A stretch of DNA of 64,000 bases from Echeneis naucrates (GCF_900963305.1 NC_042514.1:18504029-18568028); one strand, 5' to 3'; shown: positions 21,057 to 31,564, numbered from the stretch's first letter. Numbers and translations: made by a program. The notes: generated from the sequence alone by a model not told the origin.

Positions 21057-21234
21057 CAGCACAGGCGAGCCCTTTCCCCTTGATGATGAAATGCCATCGC
21101 TAATACGAAAATTGAAGCAACTGAGAATTCAAGGCAGGAACCAAAAACATCGCGAAAGCCAATTCTCTAATTGAATTAAGAGGTATGCAGTAACTAAAAA
21201 GAAATGCTGCTCTGTTTCCAGCTGACAGCAAACA

Positions 21235-21268
21235 TGTTTCCGCCCAGTTTCGAACTGGGGACCTTTCA
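21235..21268 (-). pseudogene. tRNA-Val 3' half joined to L2 fragment
   Basis: Acceptor 3' strand and T arm only (TGTTTCCGCCC onward), ending at ACCTTTCA where L2 reverse-transcriptase sequence begins. The same junction recurs at 23,772. Confidence 0.8.
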
Positions 21269-21622
21269 CCACAGAGAAATGCTATCTAATCATAATCAGC
21301 CTGGATGGCATTATGTTGGCTTCCAGCTCCACTGTTAGAAACCTTGGTGGAACCTTTGACCAGGACATGTCCTTTGTCCCTCACATAAAAGAAGTCAGTA
21401 GGGCAGCTTTGTTCCACCTGAGAAACATCAGGAAAATCAGAGACATCCTCTCTCAGGATGATGCAGAAAAACTCGTCCATGCATTTGTAACTTTCAGGCT
21501 GGACTACTGTAACTCGTTACTATCTAGATGTCCAAACAAATCTCTGAAAGGCCTCTAGACCTGCTCTTCATGTAAAGTACCTTTATGTCACGTTGTTATG
21601 ATTTGGCGCAATACAAAGACCT
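21269..21622 (+). mobile_element. L2 fragment with internal deletion
   Basis: Encodes [17 protein letters not shown] through RLDYCNSLL, then skips straight to the 3' end (GACCTGCTCTTCATG, GGCGCAATACAAAG). Confidence 0.85.
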
Positions 21623-21773
21623 GCCCCTCATGTAATTTTACTACGAAAATTGAAGCAGCTGAGAATGCAAGGCAAGAACCAAAAACATCGCTAAAGCCAA
21701 TTTTTCAAATTGAATTAAGAGGTATGCCTTAACTAAAAAGAGATGCTGATTTATTTCCAATTGACAGCAAACA

Positions 21774-21846
21774 TGTTTCCGCCCAGTTTCGAACTGGGGA
21801 CCTTTCGAGTGTTAGGCGAACGTGATGACCACTACACCACAGAAAC
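21774..21846 (-). tRNA. trnav-aac: tRNA-Val (AAC), imperfect
   Basis: AAC loop and T arm intact. One mismatch closes the anticodon stem (C against T) and A9 is changed to G. Borderline. Confidence 0.6.
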
Positions 21847-21995
21847 CTGCACTGGTCACTGCCTTCCCCTTGACAATGAAATGCCATCGTTACTACAGCA
21901 ATTACACAAACAGCTGAAGCCAATTCTCTAATCTAAATCAGAGGTAGCAATAACCAAACACACAGGTCCGGCTTGTGTAGAGCCGACAGCAAATC

Positions 21996-22068
21996 TGTTT
22001 CTGCCCAGGTTCGAACTGGGGATCTTTCGCGTGTAAGGCGAACGTGATGACCACTACACTACAGAAAC
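21996..22068 (-). tRNA. trnav-tac: tRNA-Val (TAC)
   Basis: Fully paired acceptor, anticodon and T stems (GTTTCTG/CAGAAAC; TTCGC/GCGAA; CCCAG/CTGGG) and consensus loops. The cleanest TAC gene in the window. Confidence 0.93.
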
Positions 22069-22411
22069 CTGAGCACAAGCTGCTCTGCCCCTTCTGTCAG
22101 GTTTAAACCACCTAGAACATGATGAAACAGGGAAGAAAGACAAAGGACAACAGCGCTCATTTTTACTTGCAAGGAGAACAGACAGAGATATGTTCAGTTA
22201 CATTCTCTAACTGCTCTGACGTATCTCTTCCGTTCTCCCCTCTTTATTTCCTTAGGGTGGTCCCTAGTTTGTATGATCTCAAGTCCTGTAAGAAAAACAC
22301 AAGTTTCTGCATTCCTGCAGGGTTAGTAAAAGTACAAAAGATACTCATGAGAAGTCTTGAAGTAAAGTATCAGCTGATCTCTCTACCTTTGTAAAGAAAC
22401 ACATAAAGTTC
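22069..22411. repeat. 320 bp array spacer block, copy 3 of 4
   Basis: Repeats 20,642-20,983 almost exactly, including its flanking tRNA pair. Confidence 0.75.
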
Positions 22412-22440
22412 TGTTTCTGCCCAGTTTCGAACTGTGGACC
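22412..22440 (-). pseudogene. truncated tRNA-Val 3' end
   Basis: Acceptor 3' strand and T arm only, joined at GTGGACC to the block that begins TACATCCTGAAGCC. Confidence 0.7.
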
Positions 22441-22646
22441 TACATCCTGAAGCCTGGGCCAGAGTTGTCTGCCTGTTTGGAAATGGCGCCATGACCCCAG
22501 GATCCACCCCTAGGGTATGGTTCTGAGTTTGAAGAGGAGGGCATTTGCTAGACGCCAGCGCCCTCATCAGGGTTCCCCAATGACGTCACACAGGTAATAA
22601 AGAAGCTCTCTTGCATTTTTTCCATATTAAGAGCCAACAGCAAATC

Positions 22647-22718
22647 TGTTTCTGCCCAGGTTCGAACTGGGGACCTTTCGCGTGTGAGGCGACGTGATGA
22701 CCACTACACTACAGAAAC
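22647..22718 (-). pseudogene. tRNA-Val (CAC), one base deleted
   Basis: Consensus CAC gene except GAGGCGACG for GAGGCGAACG, which shortens the anticodon stem. It could be a sequencing error. Confidence 0.65.
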
Positions 22719-22855
22719 CTGCCACGGGCACGCCCTTCCCATTGACGATGAAATGCCATCGTTACTTCAAATATTGAAGTCGCTGAGAATGTAAGCAACG
22801 CATCAAAAACATCGCGAAAGCAAATGCTCTAATCGAATTAAGAGGTATGCCTTCA

Positions 22856-22992
22856 CTTCGCTACTTGGACCAATCCTCTTTACGCTTCATCTGCTTCCTC
22901 TAGGCAACATTATCATGACATCAGACATGTCTTGAACACATACAAGTCTGGATGACCCATAATTTTTTACTCCTTAATTCTGACAAAACTGA
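22856..22992 (+). mobile_element. short L2 reverse transcriptase fragment
   Basis: Starts TTCGCTACTTGGACCAATCC and runs to CTGACAAAACTGA, matching the region after RT motif B. Confidence 0.75.
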
Positions 22993-23099
22993 CATGCCAT
23001 TGTTACTACAAACATTACAGAAAGTGAGAATGCAAGTGATGCACCAAAGCATAGTTGAAGCCAATTCTCCAAACTAATTCTGAGGTAGGCCTGACCTAA

Positions 23100-23460
23100 T
23101 ACACACATCCTACTCTCCTGCATTAATTCCATAATCAGAGTCCACAACTAATCTGGGTAGTTTTCCAACCCAGCGCTGGTTAAATAGTGGACCGACTAAA
23201 CGTTGGGTTAACTTCACCAAACAAACTGGGTCTGTTCATTCAACCCAGGAAGATGGGTTGTTAAAATATCCCTAATATGGCTTATATTGACTATCATACT
23301 GGATTAATTTCACCCCACTAATGGGATGTTATTATTGTTTTTGTTGCTCCACCATATAATGTGAAAAATTATCAAAAAAAGTATAGATTTCTCTGGCACA
23401 ACTGATGGTCATCAGTTTAACTACACATGATCATACTCACACCAGGTCTAGCATTTTCTT
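23100..23460. repeat. unclassified interspersed repeat in array
   Basis: No tRNA here. It contains alternating AACCCAGC, TGGGTT and AACCCAGG motifs that could fold back, resembling short non-autonomous elements common in fish. Family not identified. Confidence 0.4.
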
Positions 23461-23520
23461 GTACATCTTATTGACTATCTGACCTCTCTGCCTTTGTTAA
23501 GAAAGAAAAAAATTAAGTTC

Positions 23521-23593
23521 TGTTTTTGCCCAGTTTCGAACTGGGGACCTTTCGCGTATTAGGCGAACGTGATGACCACTATACTACAGAAAC
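23521..23593 (-). tRNA. tRNA-Val body with anticodon AAT (Ile)
   Basis: 73 bases with an anticodon loop CTAATAC where sister genes have CTAACAC (third anticodon base C to T). Consensus D and T arms and one acceptor mismatch (C against A). If expressed it would read isoleucine AUU. Confidence 0.6.
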
Positions 23594-23771
23594 CTGCACA
23601 GGGCAGCCCCTTCCCCTTGATGATGAAATGCCATCGTTACTACGAAAATTTAAGCAACTGAGAATGCAAGGCAAGAACCAAAAACATCGCGAAAGCCAAT
23701 TCTCTAATTGAATTAAGAGGTATGCAGTAACTAAAAAGAAATGCTGCTCTGTTTCCAGCTGACAGCAAACA

Positions 23772-23805
23772 TGTTTCCGCCCAGTTTCGAACTGGGGACC
23801 TTTCA
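23772..23805 (-). pseudogene. tRNA-Val 3' half joined to L2 fragment
   Basis: Same junction as 21,235-21,268, so the fusion was copied with its module. Confidence 0.8.
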
Positions 23806-24152
23806 CCACAGAGAAATGCTATCTAATCATAATCAGCCTGGATGGCATTATGTTGGCTTCCAGCTCCACTGTTAGAAACCTTGGTGGAACCTTTGACCAG
23901 GACATGTCCTTTGTCCCTCACATAAAAGAAGTCAGTAGGGCAGCTTTGTTCCACCTGAGAAACATCAGGAAAATCAGAGACATCCTCTCTCAGGATGATG
24001 CAGAAAAACTCGTCCATGCATTTTAACTTTCAGGCTGGACTACTGTAACTCGTTACTATCTAGATGTCCAAACAAATCTCTGAAAGGCCTCTAGACCTGC
24101 TCTTCATGTAAAGTACCTTTATGTCACGTTGTTATGATTTGGCGCAGTACAA
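23806..24152 (+). mobile_element. L2 fragment with internal deletion
   Basis: Duplicate of 21,269-21,622 with the same deletion joint (AAGGCCTCTAGACC). Confidence 0.85.
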
Positions 24153-24309
24153 AGACCTGCTCCTCATGTAATTTTACTACGAAAATTGAAGCAGCTGAGA
24201 ATGCAAGGCAAGAACCAAAAACATCGCTAAAGGCAATTCTTTAATCGAATAAAGAGGTATGCATTAACTGGAAAAAAGACGCTGATTTATTTCCAGCTGA
24301 CAGCAAAGA

Positions 24310-24383
24310 TGTTTCCGCCCAGTTTCGAACTGGGGACCTTTCACGTGTTAGGCGAACGTGATGACCACTACATTACTGAAAAC
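24310..24383 (-). pseudogene. degenerate tRNA-Val (AAC)
   Basis: AAC loop present, with an extra base in the 5' acceptor, a D-stem change (GTAATGTAG) and an anticodon-stem change. Confidence 0.65.
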
Positions 24384-24602
24384 TGAATGCAAGCGGCTCC
24401 GCCCCTTCCAATCTAATGATTTCTGACGTGAACAGGTACTTACATAAAAGCTGCATTTGCTCTTCCAGTTGCATCACCGAAATTTGGTCTTCCTTAGAAT
24501 AGATGCAGATACTGGCAGGTATATTCAATAAAAGTCTTGAAGTGAAGCTTCAGCTGACCTCTGACCTCTCTGCCTTTGTTGAAAAAGAATTACAGAAAAT
24601 AC

Positions 24603-24676
24603 TGTTCCTGCCCAGTTTCGAAACTGGGGACCTTCCGCGTGTGAGGCGAACGTGATGACCACTACACTACAGAAAC
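24603..24676 (-). pseudogene. tRNA-Val (CAC) with one extra base in T loop
   Basis: Otherwise like 18,389-18,461. It has TTCGAAAC with an added A and one T changed to C near the variable region. Confidence 0.6.
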
Positions 24677-24793
24677 TTGTACAGGACACCCTCTTCCCCT
24701 TGATGATGAAATGCCATCGTTAATACGAAAATTGAAGCAACTGAGAATGCAAGGCAGGAACCAAAAACATCTGTTTCCAGCTGACAGCAAACA

Positions 24794-24865
24794 TGTTTCC
24801 GCCCAGTTTCGAACTGGGGACCTTCCCGTGTTAGGCGAACGTGATGACCACTACACTACGGAAAC
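24794..24865 (-). tRNA. trnav-aac: tRNA-Val (AAC), one base short
   Basis: Like 15,502-15,574 but with CCTTCCCGTG for CCTTTCGCGTG, which disturbs the 3' anticodon stem. Borderline. Confidence 0.55.
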
Positions 24866-25204
24866 CCGCACAGGTTACCTCCTTCCGCTTATCAAGAAAT
24901 GCCATCGTTACTACTGTTGTGATGGCCTCCCACGTGCTCTGAAAAGAACAATAGAGAGGCCTCCATCCTGAAGCCTGGGCCAGAGTTGTCTGCCTGTTTG
25001 GAAATGGCGCCATGACCCCAGGATCCACCCTAGGGTGTGGTTCTGAGTTTGAACAGGAGGGCATTTGCTAGACACCAGCGCCCTCAGCAGGGATCCCCGA
25101 TGACGTCACACAGGTAATAAAGACGCTCCATGGCTCTTGATCTTCGCTTTTTCCCAGTGCCCCGGTTGTGGGAGAGAGCTTTCCCAGCTTTTGTCTGGAC
25201 CTCT

Positions 25205-25485
25205 CCAATGATATTCTAATTGCTTCAGACAATGGATCAGCCTCCATACTTCTCCTTTTGGATCTTAGTGCTGCTTTCGACACCATAGATCATAATATTT
25301 TACTACAGAGACTGGAACATGAAATTGGGATTAAAGGAACTGCAATAAGGTGGTTCAAATCCTATTTATCAGATAGACATCAGTTTGTTCATGTTCACAA
25401 CAGCTCCTCCTCATGCAATGCAGTCAGTTATGGAGTCCCACAGGTTTGGGTACTTGGACCAATCGTCTTTACGCTTCATCTAGGC
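25205..25485 (+). mobile_element. L2 reverse transcriptase fragment in array
   Basis: Third copy of the truncated [10 protein letters not shown]-to-GVPQ piece (see 7,174). Confidence 0.85.
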
Positions 25486-25821
25486 ACCAAATGCCATCTT
25501 TACTACCGCAATTACACAATGAATTGACCAAACAAACAGCTGAAGCCAACATTTTCTTTTCTAATACAGAGGTAGCACTTACCAAATACACAGGTCATAC
25601 TCGCTCCACGGCTCTCGATCTTCGCTGTTTCCCAGTGCCCCGGTTGTGGGAGAGAGCTGTTCCAGCTTTCGTCTGGACCTCTGATTGTTGCATCACCGAA
25701 ATTTGCTCTTCCTACTAATAGACGCAGATACTGGCAGGTCTACTCACGAGAAGTCTTGAAGTGAAGCATCAGCTGATCTCTGACCTCTCTGCCATTGTTG
25801 AAAAAGAATAACTGAAAAAAC

Positions 25822-25892
25822 AGTTTCTGCCCAGTTTCGAACTGGGGACCTTCGCTGTGAGGCGAACGTGATGACCACTACACTACAGAAAC
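25822..25892 (-). pseudogene. tRNA-Val (CAC), two bases short
   Basis: Consensus except CCTTCGCTGTG for CCTTTCGCGTGTG around the anticodon stem, and T as discriminator. Confidence 0.6.
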
Positions 25893-26007
25893 CTGCACAG
25901 GCCAGGCCTTTCCCTTGATGATGAAATGCCATCGTTAATACGAAAATTGAAGCAACTGAGAATGCAAGGCAGGAACCAAAACATCTGTTTCCAGTTGACA
26001 GCAAACA

Positions 26008-26079
26008 TGTTTCCGCCCAGTTTCGAACTGGGGACCTTTCGCGTGTTAGGCGAACGTGATGACCACTACACTACGAAAC
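26008..26079 (-). tRNA. trnav-aac: tRNA-Val (AAC), one base short in acceptor
   Basis: Identical to 15,502-15,574 apart from one G missing in the acceptor (CTACGAAAC). A sequencing error would explain it. Confidence 0.55.
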
Positions 26080-26409
26080 CCGCACAGATCACCTCCTTCC
26101 GCTTATCAAGAATGCCATCATTACCACTGTTTGCGATAGCCTCCCACGTGCTCTGAAAAGAACAATCGAGAATCCTACATCCTGAAGCCTGGGCCAGAGT
26201 TGTCTACCTGTTGAAAATGGCGCCATGACCCCAGGATCCACCCCTAGGGTATGGTTTTGAGTTTGAACAGGAGGGCATTTGCCAAACGCCAGTGCCCTCA
26301 GCAGGGATCCCCCGATGACATCACACAGGTAATAAAAACGCTTCATGGCTCTTGGATCTTCGCTTTTTCCCAGTGCCCCAGTTGTGGTAGAGAGCTGTCC
26401 CAGCTTTCG

Positions 26410-26872
26410 AGTAGCAGCAGCGTGGTCCCTGACAACCAGAACAATTGCAGTGGTATCAGATGTCGGAAGAGGGCCGTCCCACAAGTGTCTCTGGCTTTAC
26501 ATCCTAAACATCAGGTTAAAGAATTGGGTGGGATGGTAAAAACTAGCATTAGCACAGGATGATTGGGTTATCACGGACATTCGCGGAGTACTTTAGTCGG
26601 CTAGAGCCAACATATACTCAATTCAAGTAGAAGCCGTAGATAGCTCAGTTCTGAGGAGGCCCAGGTCTCCCGTTTCAGGGGTCTATCATTGACTCTCTAA
26701 CCAGAGTCCCTATGGGCGCAGGGGCCCCACAGAGTGTGACTGGTGCAATGTGAACCATTAACTTTTGAGGTGAACACCTCTGATCCAGTGTGGATCAATC
26801 AGTACCCCCACAAGCCCCAAGCAGAGGAGGGCATCGCAGACACCATTCAGGGCCTCATATCACAGGGCGTAT
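26410..26872 (+). mobile_element. retroviral pol fossil fragment 3
   Basis: Same fossil as at 5,970, more eroded. Broken, without LTRs. Confidence 0.5.
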
Positions 26873-27093
26873 GATCTCTGACCTCTCTGCCGTTGTTGAA
26901 AAAGAATAACTGAAAACACAGTTTCTACCACTGGTCACTCCCTCCCCTGACGATGAAATGGCCATCGTTACTTCGAATATTGCTGACAATGCAGGGAAGA
27001 ACCAAAAACATCGCTAAAGGCAATTCTTAATCGAATTAAGAGGTATGCATTAACTAGAAACAGACGCTGATTTATTTCCAGCTGACAGTAAAA

Positions 27094-27169
27094 TGTTTCC
27101 CCCCAGTTTTCGAGCTGGGGAACCTTTCACAAGTTAGGCGAACGTGATGACCACTACACTACGGTAAAC
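27094..27169 (-). pseudogene. degenerate tRNA-Val (AAC)
   Basis: AAC loop recognisable, with three inserted bases and several stem changes. Confidence 0.6.
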
Positions 27170-27321
27170 CTGCACAGGTCACCAGCCTTCCCCTTGACAA
27201 GAAATGCCCGCGTTACTACAGCAATGACACAAACAAAGAGCTGAAGCCATTCTCTAATCTAAATCAGAGGTAGCAAGAACCAAACACACAGGCCTGGCTT
27301 GTGTAGAGCCGACAGCAAATC

Positions 27322-27397
27322 TGTTTCCTGCCCAGGGGTTCGAACTGGGGATCTTTCGCGTGTAAGGCGAACGTGATGACCACTACACTACAGAAAC
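27322..27397 (-). pseudogene. tRNA-Val (TAC) with three extra bases
   Basis: Matches the intact TAC gene at 21,996 except extra bases in the acceptor and T stem (CAGGGGTTCG). Confidence 0.6.
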
Positions 27398-27748
27398 CTA
27401 GCACAAGCTGCTCTGCCCCTTCTGGTCAGGTTTAAGCCACCTAGAACATGATGAAACACAGGGAAGAAAGACAAAGGACAACAGCGCTCATTTTTACCTT
27501 GCAAGGAGACAGACAGAGATATGTTCAGTTACATTCTCTAACTGCTCTGACGTATCTCTTCCGTTCTCCCCTCTTTATTTCCTTAGGGTGGTCCCTAGTT
27601 AGTATGATCTCAAGTCCTGTAAGAAAAAACACAAGTTTCTGGCATTGCTGCAAGGGTTAGTAAAAGTACCAAAAGATACTCATGAGAAGTCTTGAAGTAA
27701 AGTATCAAGCTGGATCTCTCTATCTTTGTTAAGAAACACAGAAAGTTC
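27398..27748. repeat. 320 bp array spacer block, copy 4 of 4
   Basis: Same block as 16,882 with many one-base insertions. Confidence 0.7.
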
Positions 27749-27821
27749 TGTTTCTGCCCAGTTTCGAACTGTGGACCTTTCGCGTGTGAGGCTAACTTGA
27801 TGACCACTACTCTACAGAAAC
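27749..27821 (-). pseudogene. degenerate tRNA-Val (CAC)
   Basis: Sister of 17,225-17,297 with the same TTAGC stem mismatch and T-stem change. Confidence 0.65.
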
Positions 27822-27999
27822 CTGCACAAGCCAGCCCCTTCCCCTTGATGATGAAATGCCATTGTTACTACGAAAATTGAAGCAACTGAGAATGCAAGGC
27901 AAGAACCAAAAACATCGCGAAAGCCAATTCTCTAATTGAATTAAGAGGTATGCAGTAACTAAAAAGAGATGCTGATTTATTTCCAGCTGACAACAAACA

Positions 28000-28072
28000 T
28001 GTTTCCGCCCAGTTTCGAACTGGGGACCTTTCGCGTGTAAGGCGAACGTGATGACCACTACACTACGGAAAC
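28000..28072 (-). tRNA. trnav-tac: tRNA-Val (TAC) on an AAC-type body
   Basis: Acceptor GTTTCCG/CGGAAAC and TTCGAAA T loop of the AAC class, but loop CTTACAC. All stems pair. It arose by one wobble-base change or by conversion. Confidence 0.85.
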
Positions 28073-28286
28073 CTAGGGTATGGTTTTGAGTTTGAACAGG
28101 AGGGCATTTGCCAAACGCCAGCGCTGGTCACTCCCTTCCCCTTGACGATGAAATGCCATCGTTACTTCGAATATTGCTGACAATGCAAGGGAAGAACCAA
28201 AAACATCGCTAAAGGCAATTCTATCGAATTAAGAGTATGCATTAACTGGAAAAAAGACGCTGATTTATTCCAGCTGACAGCAAAGA

Positions 28287-28361
28287 TGCTACCGCCCCAG
28301 TTCCGAACTGGGGACCTTTCGCGTGTTTAGGCGAACGTGATGACCACTACACTACGGAAAC
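28287..28361 (-). pseudogene. tRNA-Val (AAC) with inserted bases
   Basis: Same GTAGC acceptor as 535-607 with two inserted bases (CGCCCCAG, GTGTTTAGG) and a T-loop change (TTCGGAA). Confidence 0.6.
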
Positions 28362-28500
28362 CTGATGCAAGCTGCTCCGCCCCTTCCAATCTAATGATTT
28401 CTGACGTGAACAGGTACTTTCATAAAAGCTGCATTTGCTCTTCCAGTGCATCACCGAAATTTGGTCTTCCTAAGAATAGATGCAGATACTGGCAGGTAGT

Positions 28501-28581
28501 GGCTAGTTATTTTACTTCCTAACATTCATCGTTATTGGGTGCGGTAAGCGTGTTGCGTCATTTCCGGTCACTGGCGGTTGT
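28501..28581 (+). mobile_element. 5' stub of a third L2 copy
   Basis: GGCTAGTTATTTT to CTGGCGGTTGT equals the first 80 bases of L2, in the same target site (after GGCAGGTAG). It then stops abruptly at unrelated sequence. Its missing remainder reappears at 59,225. Confidence 0.85.
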
Positions 28582-28599
28582 TGGGGATGAACGTACAAC

Positions 28600-29990
28600 A
28601 CTGCTCTCTGAACATAGCACACACATGTCCAGGGCTATCCTGTTCTGGAATCCTGTTCTCATGTTCTGGCATGAGAGAAGTTGCAGACAACTGTCCATGT
28701 ACCGCCTTCGAAGCCGCTCTGTGTCCAATTACCTAACTTTTGAACATTGTAGTGGATGTAGTTGATCCTGTCTGCATTTTTATTAATTGTACACCACCAA
28801 CATAAAAATGACTCAAATCCTGCTGCCACCTGATCTACTAATTTGTATTCATCCGGAACACCTCGTGGTACACCAATTGCATCAATATATGTAGGATCAC
28901 CGTCTGATACCAAGTTGCAGATCTTTTCTTGCGGTGACATTGCTCAGGTAAAAACACTAGACAAGTTAACAGTAAGTTCTTTAGCAGAGATAGGGTGTAT
29001 GGACACTGGTAGTAATAGTGTTACTAAAGCACAAAATCCTTTCACATCTTTAGGCAATTTATCAAATAATCTGTCATCACCACACCACCAACCAAATGTC
29101 CCTCGAGGCACCGGTTTGAAATGTCCAGTCACTATTACCTCAGAGCACCATTCACTGGAGAGATTGCCTAAAAGCTTTCCACCTCCTGTTATATTTATAC
29201 AAGTAAAGTTTCCAAATGCAACTCTTTTGGAAAATATAGGTTTCTCTTTTTCTGATATAGTGACTGGAAATACAAAATCCCACTTCGCACAAGTGATATT
29301 CGGATTAGTTTTGTTCATTACTTCCACAACACATTTTTATCTATTGTTGCAGGTACTATTTGTAGTATCGGCCTAGGACCCATACACACTACACAATCAC
29401 CTTTAGTCGTATTTGCAGCTTGTTCTACCATAAGTAACCAGTTGTTGCTTTGTCCTGTAATACCTGTTATAACTTGAAACCATTCATCAACTTTTATCTC
29501 ACCATCATGGTTAACAATTTGTATGTTAACAGCACTTTTGGGCCTCCCAGTTGTGAGGCCTCCTATGATGTCATTTTTCTGTCCGTTTGTCCTGCTTCAG
29601 CAGGGCTGGTCATATTAGGGCAGAGACTCAAATGTACACACATTATTTCAGAGATGAATCTTTCACATGGATAGGAATTAAAATTAAAAGTGTATCGTTT
29701 ACTGTAAATGTTGAAATTAGCTTCATATCAGTACAATGCAATGTTCTCCTCCCATTTCTTTTTTCAACAGCAAAAAAACCCACCTGGAATTAGTTTCTCT
29801 ATTCTGTAGCTATTTGGTTCTTCACCTGATAAATGCACCTTTAGTTAATTGTCTATTTTTAAAGGTGTAGTCTTCTTAAAATCCACTTCTTCTTTAGGAG
29901 ATACATTAGGTTTAGGTAGCAGAACACATAAATAATTTGCAGTTTCACTTAACTTTAGAACAACTTGTTCATGGTCTGATTAAAGAGTAA
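28600..29990 (-). mobile_element. retroviral env fossil
   Basis: Minus-strand remains of a retroviral envelope surface region, recognised by its cysteine/tryptophan-rich, N-glycosylation-rich character (several N-x-S/T sites, CWWC-type motif). No complete LTR pair or gag-pol was seen beside it. It is broken, with several interruptions, and is older than the L2 copies nearby. It may be related to envelope remnants known from percomorph fish, but that is only a guess. Confidence 0.6.
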
Positions 29991-30003
29991 ATAAGTGATA
30001 CAT

Positions 30004-30766
30004 CTCCTTAATCTAAATACAGTACAGGACAAAAGTTTGGACACACCCTCTCATTCAAATGAACAGAAAATGTGTCCAAACTTTTGGCCTGTACTGTAAA
30101 TAAGCATTAAAATGAGAGCAATAATACCAGTTCCAGCAAAAGAGCTGTCTGTATTTGAAAACAGGTAAATGCACTGCATGTTTCTTTTTTTGTTTGATTG
30201 TTTTATTGGCCCTTCAAAATGCTTTACATGAGGTCATGGCCATGTATATGTTCACACATTCATATAACACTTTTTATAAGCATACAGTGCATTTATACAA
30301 AAGTATGTCAACAGCTCATCACCTGCAGTTACATGAGGAACAATTTGGAGTTCCTGTCCAAAGACTGTTGAAATAATCCACCCTCTATATATTAAAGAAC
30401 TTCCTGAGCCTTAAACGCCCCATCTTTTTTGTATTTTGTTTGTCTGTACAAGGTACAATGTACCAGTTCTGAGTTGTTATCTTTAGTTTCTGCAGCAGTA
30501 AGATAAAGCTTTAACTTTACTATTAAGATAAAAACTAAAAGTCTTACCTGATTGAGTAGACAGTCTTGTTATAACTCAGGAGGGTTGCAAAGCTATGTGT
30601 CCTGTTCGAGGAGCGGCATTTATCTCATGTCAACAAAGTCATCACAAACATGCAGCAGAACCTGACTGTACAAGGAGGGGTGTTCACTAATGGGCAATAT
30701 ATTTTTAGTTAAATACAGCTGTAGCAAATCATCTGAACGCTAAATGGTAAAAATTGATTCCATGTG
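30004..30766. repeat. segment X, copy 1 (outside/at edge of palindrome arm)
   Basis: Starts with a Tc1-type MITE and matches 36,660-37,430 (same orientation) over about 760 bp with a few differences. The outer limit of arm 1 (about 30,682) falls inside it. It contains CAACAGCTCATCACCTGCAG; no gene recognised. Confidence 0.85.
30018..30098. mobile_element. Tc1-type palindromic MITE
   Basis: About 80 bp near-perfect inverted repeat (TACAGTACAGG, AAAAGTTTGGACACA) with TA ends, the termini typical of a common teleost Tc1/mariner family. No coding capacity. Confidence 0.8.
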
Positions 30767-30998
30767 ATGTTATTGTTTTGAGTTTGAGTTTAACACAGAT
30801 GTTTTTGCAGCAACGCTAATTTGTGCCTTCTGTGTTTCCGTAGCTGGTGCAGACTAGAGGAAGTCAGGTATAGTTTTAGTTGACCTAGTTTTGGAGAGAG
30901 ACGGACAGCGGGAGAACTCCCATCCTTTTTTTTTTTTTATATGGCCAGAAAACGTTTGCCTTTTTACAGTGATTTCTAATAAAGTTTGAAAGGAAACC

Positions 30999-31150
30999 TC
31001 AGCTTCCTTTTTTGGAGAAACTGTTCGCTATCTGCCGAGCTAGTGTAACGGGCGAGAAGACGTGAAACACACACAAGCAGGGGCAGAATAGTAAAAAGGC
31101 AGACTCTTCCAACGGTCGACAATCTTCCATCCTGTGAGTAGAAAGGAAAA
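30999..31150 (-). other. possible host exon (unrecognised)
   Basis: On the minus strand a splice acceptor (CTACTCACAG) precedes an open frame starting MEDCRPLEESAF and ending KKGS. It is conserved in both arms. No family recognised; it may be chance. Confidence 0.2.
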
Positions 31151-31564
31151 ACAAGAAAAGGAACTCTGATATTGAGGAGGGGCCTTTAAATAATTTGTAA
31201 TTCAGCACTAACAAGAAAAAAAAATAAATAAAACAGCACTCCTCTCAATGAAATAAGAAAATTATTAGGCCTTGATGCTCTTTAAGTTGAATTTAAAAAT
31301 AGTTTTTTGGATATTCAAAATACTTTTTAGGCTATGCTTAAAGAATATATTGGACAGAGAGAAATGAGTACAGCTATGAACGAAGGCATTGTTTCTCTGA
31401 GAGCAAAACCAGATAAAGAACATTTTATAAGTAAACAATAGGTGGCCTAACACTCTTATCTATTTATTACTAAATCTAGACTCTACCTTATGCAAATAGA
31501 TTAAAAAATTATAATATTGTTGCTGAAACTTAGGCTTTGTCTGAAGTTGACATATCAGTAATGA

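Larger units (their letters stand above)
1..28500. repeat. tRNA-Val-bearing satellite array (left block)
   Basis: About 36 tRNA-Val genes and relics recur every 180 to 450 bases outside the two L2 insertions. They are joined by recurring spacers: a roughly 170 bp block rich in GAAATGCCATCGTTA and CAAAAACATCGC, a 320 bp block found four times, and blocks with L2 or retroviral pieces. All tRNAs lie on the minus strand. The modules look shuffled and re-amplified, not regularly tandem. No other host gene is visible in this stretch. Confidence 0.85.

Noticed and set aside
20692-22394. 85-91 residue frame in the 320 bp spacer block as a gene
   Set aside because: The frame is not kept in the other two copies of the block and has no recognisable domain.
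26915-26935. Another tRNA relic at CAGTTTCTACCACTGG
   Set aside because: Only a dozen bases of the 3' end match before the sequence diverges; too little to call.
1-28500. CRISPR-like array because of regular repeats
   Set aside because: The repeats are 73-base tRNA genes with variable long spacers in eukaryotic DNA; no cas genes and no short palindromic repeat.
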